64,000 nucleotides of DNA from contig UQYP01000008.1 in NCBI GenBank assembly GCA_900545335.1, positions 46,974 to 110,973 of the forward strand, in the 5' to 3' direction. Made by a program: the position numbers and the translations under genes. The stretch's first letter is position 1. The number at the start of each line of letters is the position of its first letter. The stretch is from an uncultured Sutterella sp. GTDB lineage: Bacteria; Pseudomonadota; Gammaproteobacteria; Burkholderiales; Burkholderiaceae_F. Shown here in pieces: positions 36,492-44,754 of the stretch. The notes beneath the pieces are model-generated. The model saw only the letters and a list, made by a program, of their open reading frames with translations, was not told where the DNA came from and made no database searches.

Positions 36492-36536
36492 AAAGGGGAT
36501 GATCCGTATGGATTGTCCCCTTTTTTCGTTAAGGTA
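36492..36536 (+). terminator. Rho-independent terminator after pssA
   Basis: AAAGGGGA at 36492-36499 pairs with TCCCCTTT at 36526-36533. An inner ATCC/GGAT stem is possible, and six T follow the last C. Confidence 0.85.
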
Positions 36537-36541
36537 TAAAA

Positions 36542-37240
36542 ATGTCATTTTTATTTGCTCCTTGTGCATTGCCGGTGCTTCCTGTTGAGGGCGAAGCTAA
36601 TCTCTATTTTCCGATTCACCGTATCTATGGTGTAGCACGCAATTACGCGGCAGCCAATGCTGCATTAGGTGAAAAAACGCCCTCTAGTATTTTCTTAAAG
36701 CCCGCTGATGCAGCTGTTTATGTAGCAGCGGACAAAACTTTGGAATTGGATTTTCCGGCTGCAACTGATGATTTACAGCACGAAATTGAACTTGTAGTGG
36801 CTATCGGCAAAGCCGGCCGCAACATCAGTGTTAAAGAGGCTATGTCTTATGTTTGGGGTTATGCTGCGGGACTGGATCTAACGCGGCGGGATTTGCAAAG
36901 AGCAAGTGCAGCAAAAGGACAACCTTGGGATACGGCTAAGGCTTTTGATGAATCTGCTCCTATGACAGCATTAAAGCCAGCGCATCGAACGCCTGATAAT
37001 GAGCCGATGAAAGTGTGGCTTTATGTCAATAACGAAAAGCGTCAGGAAGGAACGACCTCAGAAATGATTATGAGTGTGCCTGAAATTATCAGCTACCTTT
37101 CTACTTTATATGAATTAAAACCAGGTGATTTGATTATGACGGGGACACCCGGAGGTATTGGTACTATTCATCCAGGTGACGTACTAGAAGGTGGCGTACA
37201 AGGTGTTGGTGTTCTCAAAGTGAAATTTAAGGAGCAATAA
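36542..37240 (+). CDS. Fumarylacetoacetate hydrolase-family protein
   Basis: A 232-residue enzyme of the FAH superfamily. Metal-site and active-site motifs are visible: FLKPADAAVY near residue 55, LQHEIELVVAIGK near residue 78 (metal-binding acidic pair) and LMTGTPGGIG near residue 200. Small family members include oxaloacetate decarboxylases, acylpyruvases and isomerase/decarboxylases of aromatic catabolism, and the sequence alone does not choose among them. It begins 5 bases after the pssA terminator's T-run, and a rhodanese gene follows 2 bases after its stop. Confidence 0.88.
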   Translation: MSFLFAPCALPVLPVEGEANLYFPIHRIYGVARNYAAANAALGEKTPSSIFLKPADAAVYVAADKTLELDFPAATDDLQHEIELVVAIGKAGRNISVKEAMSYVWGYAAGLDLTRRDLQRASAAKGQPWDTAKAFDESAPMTALKPAHRTPDNEPMKVWLYVNNEKRQEGTTSEMIMSVPEIISYLSTLYELKPGDLIMTGTPGGIGTIHPGDVLEGGVQGVGVLKVKFKEQ

Positions 37241-37242
37241 CG

Positions 37243-37554
37243 ATGGCCATTACTGCTCAAGAAGGAAAAAAGATGCTCGATGAGTTGGGCGATAAAGTGC
37301 TTCTTTTAGATGTTCGCCATGCTCACGAGTACGAATGGGGTCATATCCCTGGTGCAGTGTTACTTGATAACGATGATATTGAGGAAGGGGTAAGACCTGA
37401 ATCGTTACCGGAGGATTTGGATCATCCGATTATTATTTATTGCCGATCGGGTGTCAGAAGCCACTATGCGATGCTCAAACTTCAGGCGGCGGGCTACACG
37501 CATGTCTATGATATGGGTGGCATTATTGATTGGCCCTATGAAATCGAAAAGTAG
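37243..37554 (+). CDS. Rhodanese-like domain protein
   Basis: A 103-residue single-domain rhodanese. The active-site loop YCRSGVRSHYA has the catalytic Cys near residue 68. LLDVRHAHEYEWGHIPGAVLL is the conserved N-terminal CH2A-type motif. It probably carries sulfane sulfur in the cytoplasm; the partner is unknown. It follows the FAH-family gene by 2 bases in one transcript that ends at the terminator below. Confidence 0.9.
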   Translation: MAITAQEGKKMLDELGDKVLLLDVRHAHEYEWGHIPGAVLLDNDDIEEGVRPESLPEDLDHPIIIYCRSGVRSHYAMLKLQAAGYTHVYDMGGIIDWPYEIEK

Positions 37555-37571
37555 CCTTTTCTAAGTAAAAG

Positions 37572-37605
37572 AAAACGGGACTGATTGAAAAACCAGTCCC
37601 GTTTT
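37572..37605. terminator. Bidirectional terminator between the rhodanese gene and rpsT
   Basis: AAAACGGGACTG at 37572-37583 and CAGTCCCGTTTT at 37594-37605 form a 12-bp stem. T-rich bases follow on both strands, and it serves two convergent genes. Confidence 0.9.
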
Positions 37606-37624
37606 TGTCTTTAGAAGACTTTAA

Positions 37625-37888
37625 TTAGGCCATTGCCTTAATAGCAGCGGCCAAGCGGCTCTTATGACGAGCAGCAGCGTTCTTGTGCAAAACGCTCTTA
37701 CCGGCCATCGTGTCGATAACCTTTTGAGCCTTCACAAAAGCGTCGGTAGCGGCGGCTTTGTCGCCGGCAACGATCAACTTACGCACGGCCTTGATGGCGG
37801 TGCGATATTGAGAGCGTTGTGCAGAAAGGTGCTGGTTGCGCGCAACAGCTTGACGGGCGCGCTTACGAGCTTGTTTGGTATTAGCCAT
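37625..37888 (-). CDS. rpsT: 30S ribosomal protein S20
   Basis: An 87-residue basic protein, the normal size for S20, which binds 16S rRNA early in small-subunit assembly. The N-terminal ANTKQARKRARQAVARNQHL and the helical C-terminus rich in Lys, Arg and Ala (HKNAAARHKSRLAAAIKA) are diagnostic. It is monocistronic. A hairpin lies in its 5' leader region (37919-37937). S20 is often autoregulated at translation; that is known for E. coli and only possible here. Confidence 0.97.
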   Translation of the reverse strand: MANTKQARKRARQAVARNQHLSAQRSQYRTAIKAVRKLIVAGDKAAATDAFVKAQKVIDTMAGKSVLHKNAAARHKSRLAAAIKAMA

Positions 37889-38266
37889 TGTTAGTTCCTT
37901 GCCTTATATAAAAAGTTACGGCTGTTAATTACAGCCGCTTTCAAAGGCATTGAGCATTGAAATACGCTTGCAGCACAAAGTCGGAAGCGGCTGGTGAATC
38001 AGTTCATCCCAACGGACTTTTGCGGTTCTTTCGGGCATACGAAAACGTCCACGAAGAACACTCCCTTGGAAAAGTCCCCAAGTTTAGCAAAAAGTTTTAA
38101 ACCTCTCAAGCGCAAAACGACTGTTTGTAACAATGAAGGTCCAAATGTTTTGCTTATGTTAAAAACGCATCACCTAATACAGAAAATTTTTGTTTGATAA
38201 TTAACTTCTCAAATTGAAGGTGTAAATGTTAGCCTCAAATCAGGACCGAAACTAAACGAGGAAAAT
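37889..38266. other. Intergenic region between divergent rpsT and rtcB
   Basis: This 378-base region must carry the promoters of rpsT and rtcB. CGGCTGT at 37919-37925 and ACAGCCG at 37931-37937 form a 7-bp hairpin in the probable rpsT leader. A 67-codon frame at 37994 lacks a ribosome-binding site and any recognisable feature. No gene is called. Confidence 0.6.
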
Positions 38267-39463
38267 ATGCCGATAGCACAAATTTTTTCTGATGATGTTT
38301 GCGTGCCTGTGAAAGTGTGGACTCGTGACATTGATTTGGCATCGATCGAACAACTTAGAAATGTTGCAAGACTGCCGTTTGTTTTTCATCACGTTGCCGC
38401 AATGCCTGATGTACATGCGGGCATGGGGGCGACTATCGGAAGTGTGATTGCTACAAAAGGAGCAGTGATTCCTGCCGCTGTTGGTGTGGATGTCGGTTGC
38501 GGAATGCTTGCGGTCCGAACGAATTTACTGAGGAAGGAGTTCACGGATCAGGATCTTGAGCTTCTTATGGTTGAAATCCTCAAACGTGTTCCGGTAGGTC
38601 GAGAACAAAGAGATAAAGCGCAGATCAGAAATCAGATCTGTGAATCGTTTGCCGAAGGTTTGGCTGATATTTTGGGTCAAGAACCCGATATGTTAAAGCC
38701 GATGGTGAAATCAGACTGGCGAGCTCAAATGGGAACATTAGGCAGCGGCAATCACTTCATCGAACTTGCCTCTGACGAAGAAAACCAATTGTGGATAATG
38801 CTTCATACCGGTTCGCGCGGTGTGGGCAATACCATGGCATCGTTCTTTATTAAACGCGCTAAAGAATTGTCCAAAGCGAACGGAGAAATACTGCCGGATA
38901 TTAATCTGGCTTCTCTGAAAGAGGGGAGCGATGAATTTAACCTCTACATGAAGGCTGTGGATTGGGCACAGGCTTATGCAATGACCAATCGTCAAGAGAT
39001 ACTCAAGGATGTGTTAGAGGCCATTCAAGTATTGAGACCAGAAGCTCAATTAGAAGGTGAAATTGTCAATTGCCACCATAACTATGTCGCACAAGAAGAG
39101 CATTTTGGGGAAATGGTCTGGGTAACGCGCAAAGGTGCTATCCGAGCCGGTCTTGGAGAAAAAGGCATCATACCGGGCAGCATGGGTGCCAGAAGCTATA
39201 TCGTTGAAGGGCTGGGAAGTGAAGAGTCATTTTGCAGCTCATCGCACGGTGCCGGAAGAAAGATGAGTCGTACTGAGGCAAAAAAGCACTTCAGTGTTGA
39301 TGACTTGAAAAAACAAACTAACGACGTGGTTTGTCGTAAGGATGAAGGTGTTTTGGACGAAATTCCGAGTGCTTATAAATCGATAGAAGAAGTAATGGCC
39401 AATCAGTCCGATTTAACCCGCACCTTGCATGAACTTAAGCAGGTACTCTGTGTTAAAGGTTAG
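38267..39463 (+). CDS. rtcB: RtcB-family RNA ligase
   Basis: A 398-residue RtcB, which joins RNA 2',3'-cyclic phosphate or 3'-phosphate ends to 5'-OH ends using GTP and manganese. Metal ligands are visible: Cys78 in VGVDVGCGM, His in LGSGNHFIEL, His in MLHTGSRGVG and the pair in VNCHHNYV. The guanylylated His is probably in SSSHGAGRKMSR near residue 325. Length is like the bacterial short form. No rtcA, rtcR or archease gene is adjacent, so it may be unlinked to the usual operon. Confidence 0.93.
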   Translation: MPIAQIFSDDVCVPVKVWTRDIDLASIEQLRNVARLPFVFHHVAAMPDVHAGMGATIGSVIATKGAVIPAAVGVDVGCGMLAVRTNLLRKEFTDQDLELLMVEILKRVPVGREQRDKAQIRNQICESFAEGLADILGQEPDMLKPMVKSDWRAQMGTLGSGNHFIELASDEENQLWIMLHTGSRGVGNTMASFFIKRAKELSKANGEILPDINLASLKEGSDEFNLYMKAVDWAQAYAMTNRQEILKDVLEAIQVLRPEAQLEGEIVNCHHNYVAQEEHFGEMVWVTRKGAIRAGLGEKGIIPGSMGARSYIVEGLGSEESFCSSSHGAGRKMSRTEAKKHFSVDDLKKQTNDVVCRKDEGVLDEIPSAYKSIEEVMANQSDLTRTLHELKQVLCVKG

Positions 39464-39495
39464 AAAGCATTAAAAGGAAAGACGTCAAAACGAAA

Positions 39496-39527
39496 AGGCT
39501 CTCAGAAAAATTCTTCAATGAGAGCCT
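39496..39527. terminator. Hairpin after rtcB
   Basis: AGGCTCTCA at 39496-39504 and TGAGAGCCT at 39519-39527 form a 9-bp stem 32 bases after the rtcB stop. No T-run follows on the plus strand, so termination is possible rather than certain. Confidence 0.55.
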
Positions 39528-39737
39528 CAGGAAGAAAAGATTAATCCTGCGTCTATGTCCGGCACGTGCTTAAGCTAAAAGTCGCTAAAATAAACAAATT
39601 CTGTCAGTCTGATCAAAGCGCCGATCAATCGGTCAACAAGCTCTAATACCTGTGCGATCGCACTTTTAAAAACTTGGCTTTGGCCTCAATTGCCTGTAAG
39701 TTGCGCTTTGAAGAAAAAAGATTTATCCGGATCTTCT

Positions 39738-41288
39738 ATGAGTTTAATTAAAGCGGCTGCGACCGTTTCTTCTTTAACGTTATTGTCCCGTATTACCGGT
39801 GTCGTACGGGATATGCTGATTGCACGCTATTTCGGTTCGAGCGCTGCAACCGATGCTTTCTATGTGGCTTTCAGACTTCCCAATATGCTAAGACGCCTTT
39901 TTGCTGAAGGTGCCTTTCAGCAAGCTTTTGTGCCGATGCTCTCAGACGTTAAAGCAACGAAGTCAGAAGCAGAAGTCAGAACTTTCATTGATCGCGTCTT
40001 CAGTCTCTTGGCAAGCGTCCTGGTGCTGACGAGTGTGATCGGTGTGTTGTTTGCGCCGGCTCTGGTTTGGTTAATTGCAGGGGGCTTGGCAGAAAATCCG
40101 GAAGGTTTTGATTTAGCCACCGAGATGACTCGCTGGATGTTTCCCTACATCTTCTTTATGAGTCTGGTGGCCATGAGCGCGGGTGTCTTAAATACCTGGA
40201 AGCACTTTGCAATTCCCGCGTTTACGCCCGTACTGTTAAACGTCTCATTTATCACTTTCACGTTACTTTTAACGCCTCATTTGGATCGTCCCATTTTTGC
40301 GCTTGCCGTTGCTGTGATTGTGGGCGGGGTGCTGCAGTTAGGTATTCAAATTCCCTCTTTAATGAAGTTGGGCGTCTTGCCTCGACCGGTCAATCCCATT
40401 AAAGCCCTGCGTGACGCAAGTGTTATCCGCGTGATGAAACTCATGATTCCTGCGCTTTTTGGCGTGGGCGTAGCACAGCTCTCTTTACTCATTAATACGA
40501 ACATTGCTTCGCGCCTGGGAACGGGCTCTGTGACATGGTTATCGTTTGCCGATCGCCTGATGGAGTTTCCCACGGCATTATTGGGAGTGGCTTTGGGTTC
40601 TGTTTTGCTCCCGAGCCTTTCTGCGGCTTATGCCAAAAACGATCTCACGCGCTACAACGCACTTTTAGATAACGGTTTGCGTCTGGTTGTTTTATTGGCT
40701 ATTCCCGCTGCCGTTGGTTTGGGTCTTATGGCAGAAGCTCTGGTAGCCTTTTTGTATCAGGGGAAAAACTTTTTAATTTCAGACGTGCATCAAACCAGCC
40801 TTGCCGTGATGGGTTACTCATTCGGGCTTTTGGGGCTTATTGCCATCAAGATTCTGGCTCCGGCTTTTTACGCAAGAAAAGATATCAGAACGCCCGTTAA
40901 GGTCGCTGCAGTGAGTTTGGTGTGTGTGCAGCTGTGTAACCTCATCTTTGTTCCTTACTTTGCTCATGCAGGGCTGGCTCTTTCCGTCGGTATCGGAAGC
41001 TGCCTAAACGCAGCAACGCTTCTCGTGATTCTGATTCACCGCAGACAATACTTACCGGTTAAAGGCTGGGGCGTATGGTTTGCTCGTGTGATTATCGCAA
41101 CGTTAGCCATGGCAGCTGTCATTGCGTTTTTGCAGGCAGGAGTGGATTGGGCCGGGATGCAAAGCGAGTGGTTAAAGCGCGCAGGTCTCATTTTCCTTTA
41201 TATCGGTGCGGCGCTCATTGTGTACTTCGGGGTCTTGGTTCTTTTGGGCCTTCGACCCCGGCATCTAAAGCCCCGTTACGATATCTGA
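39738..41288 (+). CDS. murJ: Lipid II flippase MurJ (MviN)
   Basis: A 516-residue inner-membrane protein with about 14 helices that exports the peptidoglycan precursor lipid II. The N-terminal LLSRITGVVRDMLIARYFG, DAFYVAFRLPNMLRRLFAEGAFQQAFVPML and later FPTALLGVALGSVLLPSLS carry the conserved Arg and acidic residues of the family. ATG 39738 (MSLIKAA) is chosen; a TTG 48 bases upstream adds residues without homology. The 3' end overlaps the convergent small gene by 13 bases. Confidence 0.95.
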   Translation: MSLIKAAATVSSLTLLSRITGVVRDMLIARYFGSSAATDAFYVAFRLPNMLRRLFAEGAFQQAFVPMLSDVKATKSEAEVRTFIDRVFSLLASVLVLTSVIGVLFAPALVWLIAGGLAENPEGFDLATEMTRWMFPYIFFMSLVAMSAGVLNTWKHFAIPAFTPVLLNVSFITFTLLLTPHLDRPIFALAVAVIVGGVLQLGIQIPSLMKLGVLPRPVNPIKALRDASVIRVMKLMIPALFGVGVAQLSLLINTNIASRLGTGSVTWLSFADRLMEFPTALLGVALGSVLLPSLSAAYAKNDLTRYNALLDNGLRLVVLLAIPAAVGLGLMAEALVAFLYQGKNFLISDVHQTSLAVMGYSFGLLGLIAIKILAPAFYARKDIRTPVKVAAVSLVCVQLCNLIFVPYFAHAGLALSVGIGSCLNAATLLVILIHRRQYLPVKGWGVWFARVIIATLAMAAVIAFLQAGVDWAGMQSEWLKRAGLIFLYIGAALIVYFGVLVLLGLRPRHLKPRYDI

Positions 41289-41557
41289 ATTTCTTCGTCG
41301 TGACCATCTTCAATGCGGTCAAAAGGCATGCATTCGGGCCACTGAATGAGTTCATCGTGGTCCGTTGTATCAATCGCTGCAGGGCCGGTTTCAGCGGTGT
41401 TCACGGCAAAATTGAGTTTTGCGTAAACATTGGCTAAATCATCGAGCATTACCTCTTCGGGATCGAGCCTTTCATCTTCCATTCTTTCGATCGTTTCCGA
41501 GAGGGTTTCAAGTGCGTCGCTTAACGCATCAATGAGCCATTGGCGGTCTACAGACAT
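41276..41557 (-). CDS. Conserved-looking acidic small protein, function unknown
   Basis: A 93-residue, strongly acidic protein that I do not recognise. The first 50 residues are predicted helical (VDRQWLIDALSDALETLSETIERM), followed by a region ending in Asp/Glu-rich DRIEDGHDEEIQIS. A good ATG with an AAGGAA-type upstream sequence on the minus strand, regular codon use and a convergent 13-base overlap with murJ support a real gene. It could be a small regulatory or chaperone-like protein; nothing in the sequence shows it. Confidence 0.65.
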   Translation of the reverse strand: MSVDRQWLIDALSDALETLSETIERMEDERLDPEEVMLDDLANVYAKLNFAVNTAETGPAAIDTTDHDELIQWPECMPFDRIEDGHDEEIQIS

Positions 41558-41731
41558 TTTTTCGTTCCTAAAGGTTAAAAAGTCCCAAAAAGGGCAATTG
41601 ACTCTTTAAAATGCAAAAAGTATACGTGAATCATGACCGAGAGTGATTTTCTGTGCTCGGTTTTTGTACGCAAAGCCTGTCGCTGTTGGCAGTATCAAGC
41701 ATGGTAAGTGATGGGCTTTCGGGAGCCAAAG

Positions 41732-43531
41732 ATGAAGAGTTTTTCCAAAAAGACATGTGTGTTGGCCATGATGCTTGCAGTGGGATCTGTTGCTCAGGCC
41801 GCTTATCTGGGTCAGCTTCAGGTCACTAGCCAAGCCAGTCAAAATTTTGAAGCGACTTTTTTAGTCCATGACGTCTCACCTACGGGGACGTCGCTTACCG
41901 CCCGTTTGGCTCCTGCTGAGACTTATGCAAAGTACGGCATTACGATGCCTCAAAGCGCTAAGGGAATGAATCTTGCGCTCATCAAGAAGTCTCCTCTTAC
42001 GTTGCGTATTTCTTCAAACCGTCCGGCAGCCGAGCGCGCTTTTCCGCTTTTAGTGGAACTCAATGAAGGCGGACGGATCACGGTGCGCCAATACAACATT
42101 CATATCGGCGCTGCGGGGACCGTGGAGCCGGTTGAAGTGGTTGCAATGGGTGCAGCTGCACCCGAGGCTGCAGCGCCTATAACCGCAGCGCAGCCTGTGG
42201 CTAAGCAAAGTGCACCGGTTACCCAAAAAGCCGATCCCATCGTTTCTGCTACTAAAACCCGTAGTCAAACGGAAACCAAGACAGAGATGTCTCCGCTTGA
42301 GCGTATGCAGTCAAAGCACTATGACTTAAGTAAGCCGGTTTTGGTTGAATCGGGCTATACGCCGTGGTCATTGGGTGTGCTTTATCAAAAGCTTTTCCCG
42401 AAGGCTAGCGTCAATCAGGTGCTTGTGGCCCTTGCAATTGAAAACCCGGAAGCTTTCCCGGCAGGCAACGTCAGACAGCTTAAAGCCGGCGCTCACGTCA
42501 GCGCCCCCTCGGCTCGCCTGGTGAATTCCATTGATGCTCAAAAAGCCCGTGAAATTGTTCAAAAGGGATTAAATATTGACGAAGTGGCTCGTGAACCGCA
42601 GCCCATTAAGGCTCAACCTAAAAAGCCTGCGCCTGTAGCCCAAAAAGCTGCCGAGTCCCGTCCATCAGTCAAGGAAGAAGCCAAGCCCGCAGTGAAGGCT
42701 GAAGAAAAGCCGGTTGAAACAGTGGCCCCCGTTGAAGAACAGGTCGCGCCTGCTCCTGAAACTCAGCCCACACCGGCACCGAGTGATGTCGATCAACCGG
42801 CTCAAGAGCCGCTTCAGACACAGGCTCCGGTAGAGGAAGTGCCTGCTGAACAAAATGTTGCGCCTGAACCTCTGACGCCTCAGGAAGCGATGCCTACGCT
42901 TGAAATTATGACCGAGGAAGCTCCGGTTCAGGAAGAGGAATCCACTTCCTGGTTCTGGTACCTCCTGATCGTTTTGATGTTGGGTGCGGCGGGCTTCATT
43001 TACTGGCGCACAAAACAGGGCCGTTATGTGGACTTTCAGTCCTTAAAGCGCGCGATGAATAAGGGGCAGCGTCAGGAACCTGTGACGCGAGGAGCGCCTC
43101 CCGTTCGTCCTGTTCCTCCTCAACCCAAAGAAGTTACAAGCCACACGGTCGAAACCATTAACCATGCTGCACCGGTTCATGAAGAACCCCGCATGGCCCC
43201 TCGCCCTGCGCCCGTTCACACTGAAGCGCCTAAGCCCGCTGAGCCCGTGAAGCCTGTTGTTTCTGCTCAAGCCACGGCCAATGTGTTTGATTTGGTCGCT
43301 GATGATGAACCCGTGCAAGTGGCGACTCAACCTGCTGCCGCCCCTAAGGCACAACCTGCAGTAGCTGACGATCACAGCATGAAGGATTCGCTTGATATGG
43401 CGCGCTCCTTTATCTCGATCGGCGCAAAAAATGAAGCGATCACGCTTTTGCAGGAAGTCGTTCAAAAGGGCAGCCCCGCTGATAAAGCTCAGGCTGAAGC
43501 CCTTTTAAAGCAAATTCATGAGCGCGGCTGA
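41732..43531 (+). CDS. fimV: FimV/HubP-like polar landmark protein
   Basis: A 599-residue protein with a signal peptide (residues 1 to about 24, MLAVGSVAQAAY) and a FimV N-terminal domain (YLGQLQVTSQASQNFEATF). A LysM-like region follows near residues 200-260 (ALAIENPEAFPAGNVRQLKAG). A Pro/Ala/Glu-rich linker comes next, then a single membrane helix near residue 410 (WFWYLLIVLMLGAAGFIYW) and a cytoplasmic FimV C-terminal motif (SLDMARSFISIGAKNEAITLLQ). Such proteins bind peptidoglycan and organise type IV pili or polar complexes. ATG 41732 has GGGAG upstream. The stop codon overlaps the truA start by 1 base. Confidence 0.9.
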   Translation: MKSFSKKTCVLAMMLAVGSVAQAAYLGQLQVTSQASQNFEATFLVHDVSPTGTSLTARLAPAETYAKYGITMPQSAKGMNLALIKKSPLTLRISSNRPAAERAFPLLVELNEGGRITVRQYNIHIGAAGTVEPVEVVAMGAAAPEAAAPITAAQPVAKQSAPVTQKADPIVSATKTRSQTETKTEMSPLERMQSKHYDLSKPVLVESGYTPWSLGVLYQKLFPKASVNQVLVALAIENPEAFPAGNVRQLKAGAHVSAPSARLVNSIDAQKAREIVQKGLNIDEVAREPQPIKAQPKKPAPVAQKAAESRPSVKEEAKPAVKAEEKPVETVAPVEEQVAPAPETQPTPAPSDVDQPAQEPLQTQAPVEEVPAEQNVAPEPLTPQEAMPTLEIMTEEAPVQEEESTSWFWYLLIVLMLGAAGFIYWRTKQGRYVDFQSLKRAMNKGQRQEPVTRGAPPVRPVPPQPKEVTSHTVETINHAAPVHEEPRMAPRPAPVHTEAPKPAEPVKPVVSAQATANVFDLVADDEPVQVATQPAAAPKAQPAVADDHSMKDSLDMARSFISIGAKNEAITLLQEVVQKGSPADKAQAEALLKQIHERG

Positions 43532-44316
43532 TGCGTGTTGCTTTAGGGATTCAGTATAACGGTTCGGCATTTTGCGGTTGGCAGACCCAACCCGATATGC
43601 CGAACGTTCAGGACACATTGGAGTCGGCACTGAAAGCGTTTGCTACGGTGCCGATTTCAACTGTATGCGCAGGACGCACCGATACCGGTGTGCACGCCAC
43701 GCACCAGGTCGTCGATTTTGAAGCGCCTGTTGATCGTCCGATGACCGCTTGGGTAAGAGGTGTCAATACTTTTTTGCCGTCGACTGTCGCTGTGCGCTGG
43801 GCCCATGAAGTGCCGGACGATTTTTCCGCGCGCTTTAGTGCCACGGAGCGCACCTATGAATACTGGATTCTCAATGATGCGGTGAGATCGCCCTTAACCG
43901 ATGGCATGGTCGGTTGGGTCTTTCGACCCTGCGATGAAAATAGAATGCAGGAAGCGGCTCAGTTTCTCTTAGGGGAGCACGATTTCACGAGTTTCAGAGC
44001 GTCGGAGTGCCAAGCCAAGAGCCCCGTTCGAGTGATGCATGAAGTAAGCATTCGCCGTGTCGGGAAGATGATCGGCATTAAGCTTCGGGCCAATGCTTTT
44101 TTACACCATATGGTTCGCAATATTGTGGGAAGTCTCGTTTACGTAGGTACCGGGAAGGAAAGCGTGGAGTGGTTTAATGCGGTGCTTGAAGCCCGTGATC
44201 GAAAAGTGGCGGCGCCTACCTTTGCTGCCGGCGGCTTATACCTTGTCGGTGTGAAGTACCCCGACCATCCATACCTGCCCTCTTACAGTCCCTCGCCCTG
44301 GAGCCACTTGGAGTAA
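43531..44316 (+). CDS. truA: tRNA pseudouridine38-40 synthase
   Basis: A 261-residue enzyme that makes pseudouridine at positions 38-40 of tRNA anticodon stems. The catalytic Asp51 is in AGRTDTGVHAT. The C-terminal blocks (FRASECQAKSPVR, NAFLHHMVRNIVG) are standard. It is translationally coupled to fimV (TGATG). In many Burkholderiales, trpF, trpB and trpA come next; here unrelated accessory genes follow. Confidence 0.96.
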   Translation: MRVALGIQYNGSAFCGWQTQPDMPNVQDTLESALKAFATVPISTVCAGRTDTGVHATHQVVDFEAPVDRPMTAWVRGVNTFLPSTVAVRWAHEVPDDFSARFSATERTYEYWILNDAVRSPLTDGMVGWVFRPCDENRMQEAAQFLLGEHDFTSFRASECQAKSPVRVMHEVSIRRVGKMIGIKLRANAFLHHMVRNIVGSLVYVGTGKESVEWFNAVLEARDRKVAAPTFAAGGLYLVGVKYPDHPYLPSYSPSPWSHLE

Positions 44317-44367
44317 TTTTCAATTGAGTTTTGGTCCAAGAGACTAAGAGGTTTGAAGGATCCACGG

Positions 44368-44661
44368 ATGTCTGAAGAAAAAGTCTGCACCTTTAATGTT
44401 CAAAACTTTTTGGGTAGTCATGAGGAATGCATACTGTATCTGCAAGCCTGCTTTAAAGAAGATATCGGTGACGGCAAATTAATCCGAAAAGCACTTAAAG
44501 ATATTGCTGAAGCCTATGGAATCGAGCGACTATCCAAAAAAGTTGGAATGACTTCTGAAGAGCTATATTGCACTCTTAAGAAAGACGAAGAGATTAAATT
44601 GTCTACTTTTCTTCTTATTCTGAACGCTCTCAATATTAGTCTCAGACCTATTAAGTCTTAG
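44368..44661 (+). CDS. Orphan HigA-like addiction-module antidote protein
   Basis: A 97-residue helix-turn-helix protein of the putative addiction-module antidote type. The core is KLIRKALKDIAEAYGIERLSKKVGMTSEELYCTLKKDEEIKLSTFLLILNALNI in two pieces, which fits that antidote family well. Members are normally the second gene after a RelE/ParE-like toxin. Here the gene upstream is truA and no toxin frame is seen on either side, so it is an orphan. ATG 44368 is preferred over an in-frame TTG at 44353. It may be a remnant, or act as a stand-alone repressor or antitoxin. Confidence 0.75.
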   Translation: MSEEKVCTFNVQNFLGSHEECILYLQACFKEDIGDGKLIRKALKDIAEAYGIERLSKKVGMTSEELYCTLKKDEEIKLSTFLLILNALNISLRPIKS

Positions 44662-44754
44662 AAGAAAACACTGTTAAATGTGATTCATCACGGGCAAAGG
44701 CGTGCGTTTCTCATCAAAATAGGAATCAGTTACTAGCTTGCTGTCCGGTCTCGC

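Noticed and set aside
37994..38197. A 67-codon frame between rpsT and rtcB
   Set aside because: No ribosome-binding site, non-ATG start, composition unlike protein-coding sequence and no recognisable motif.
39652..39663. GTGCGATCGCAC palindrome before murJ
   Set aside because: A 12-base palindrome in a 274-base gap is not strong enough alone, and no second copy or promoter context was found.
43043..43465. A 140-codon frame opposite fimV
   Set aside because: It is a shadow of the low-complexity Pro/Ala/Glu coding strand and gives a His/Arg-rich sequence without domains.
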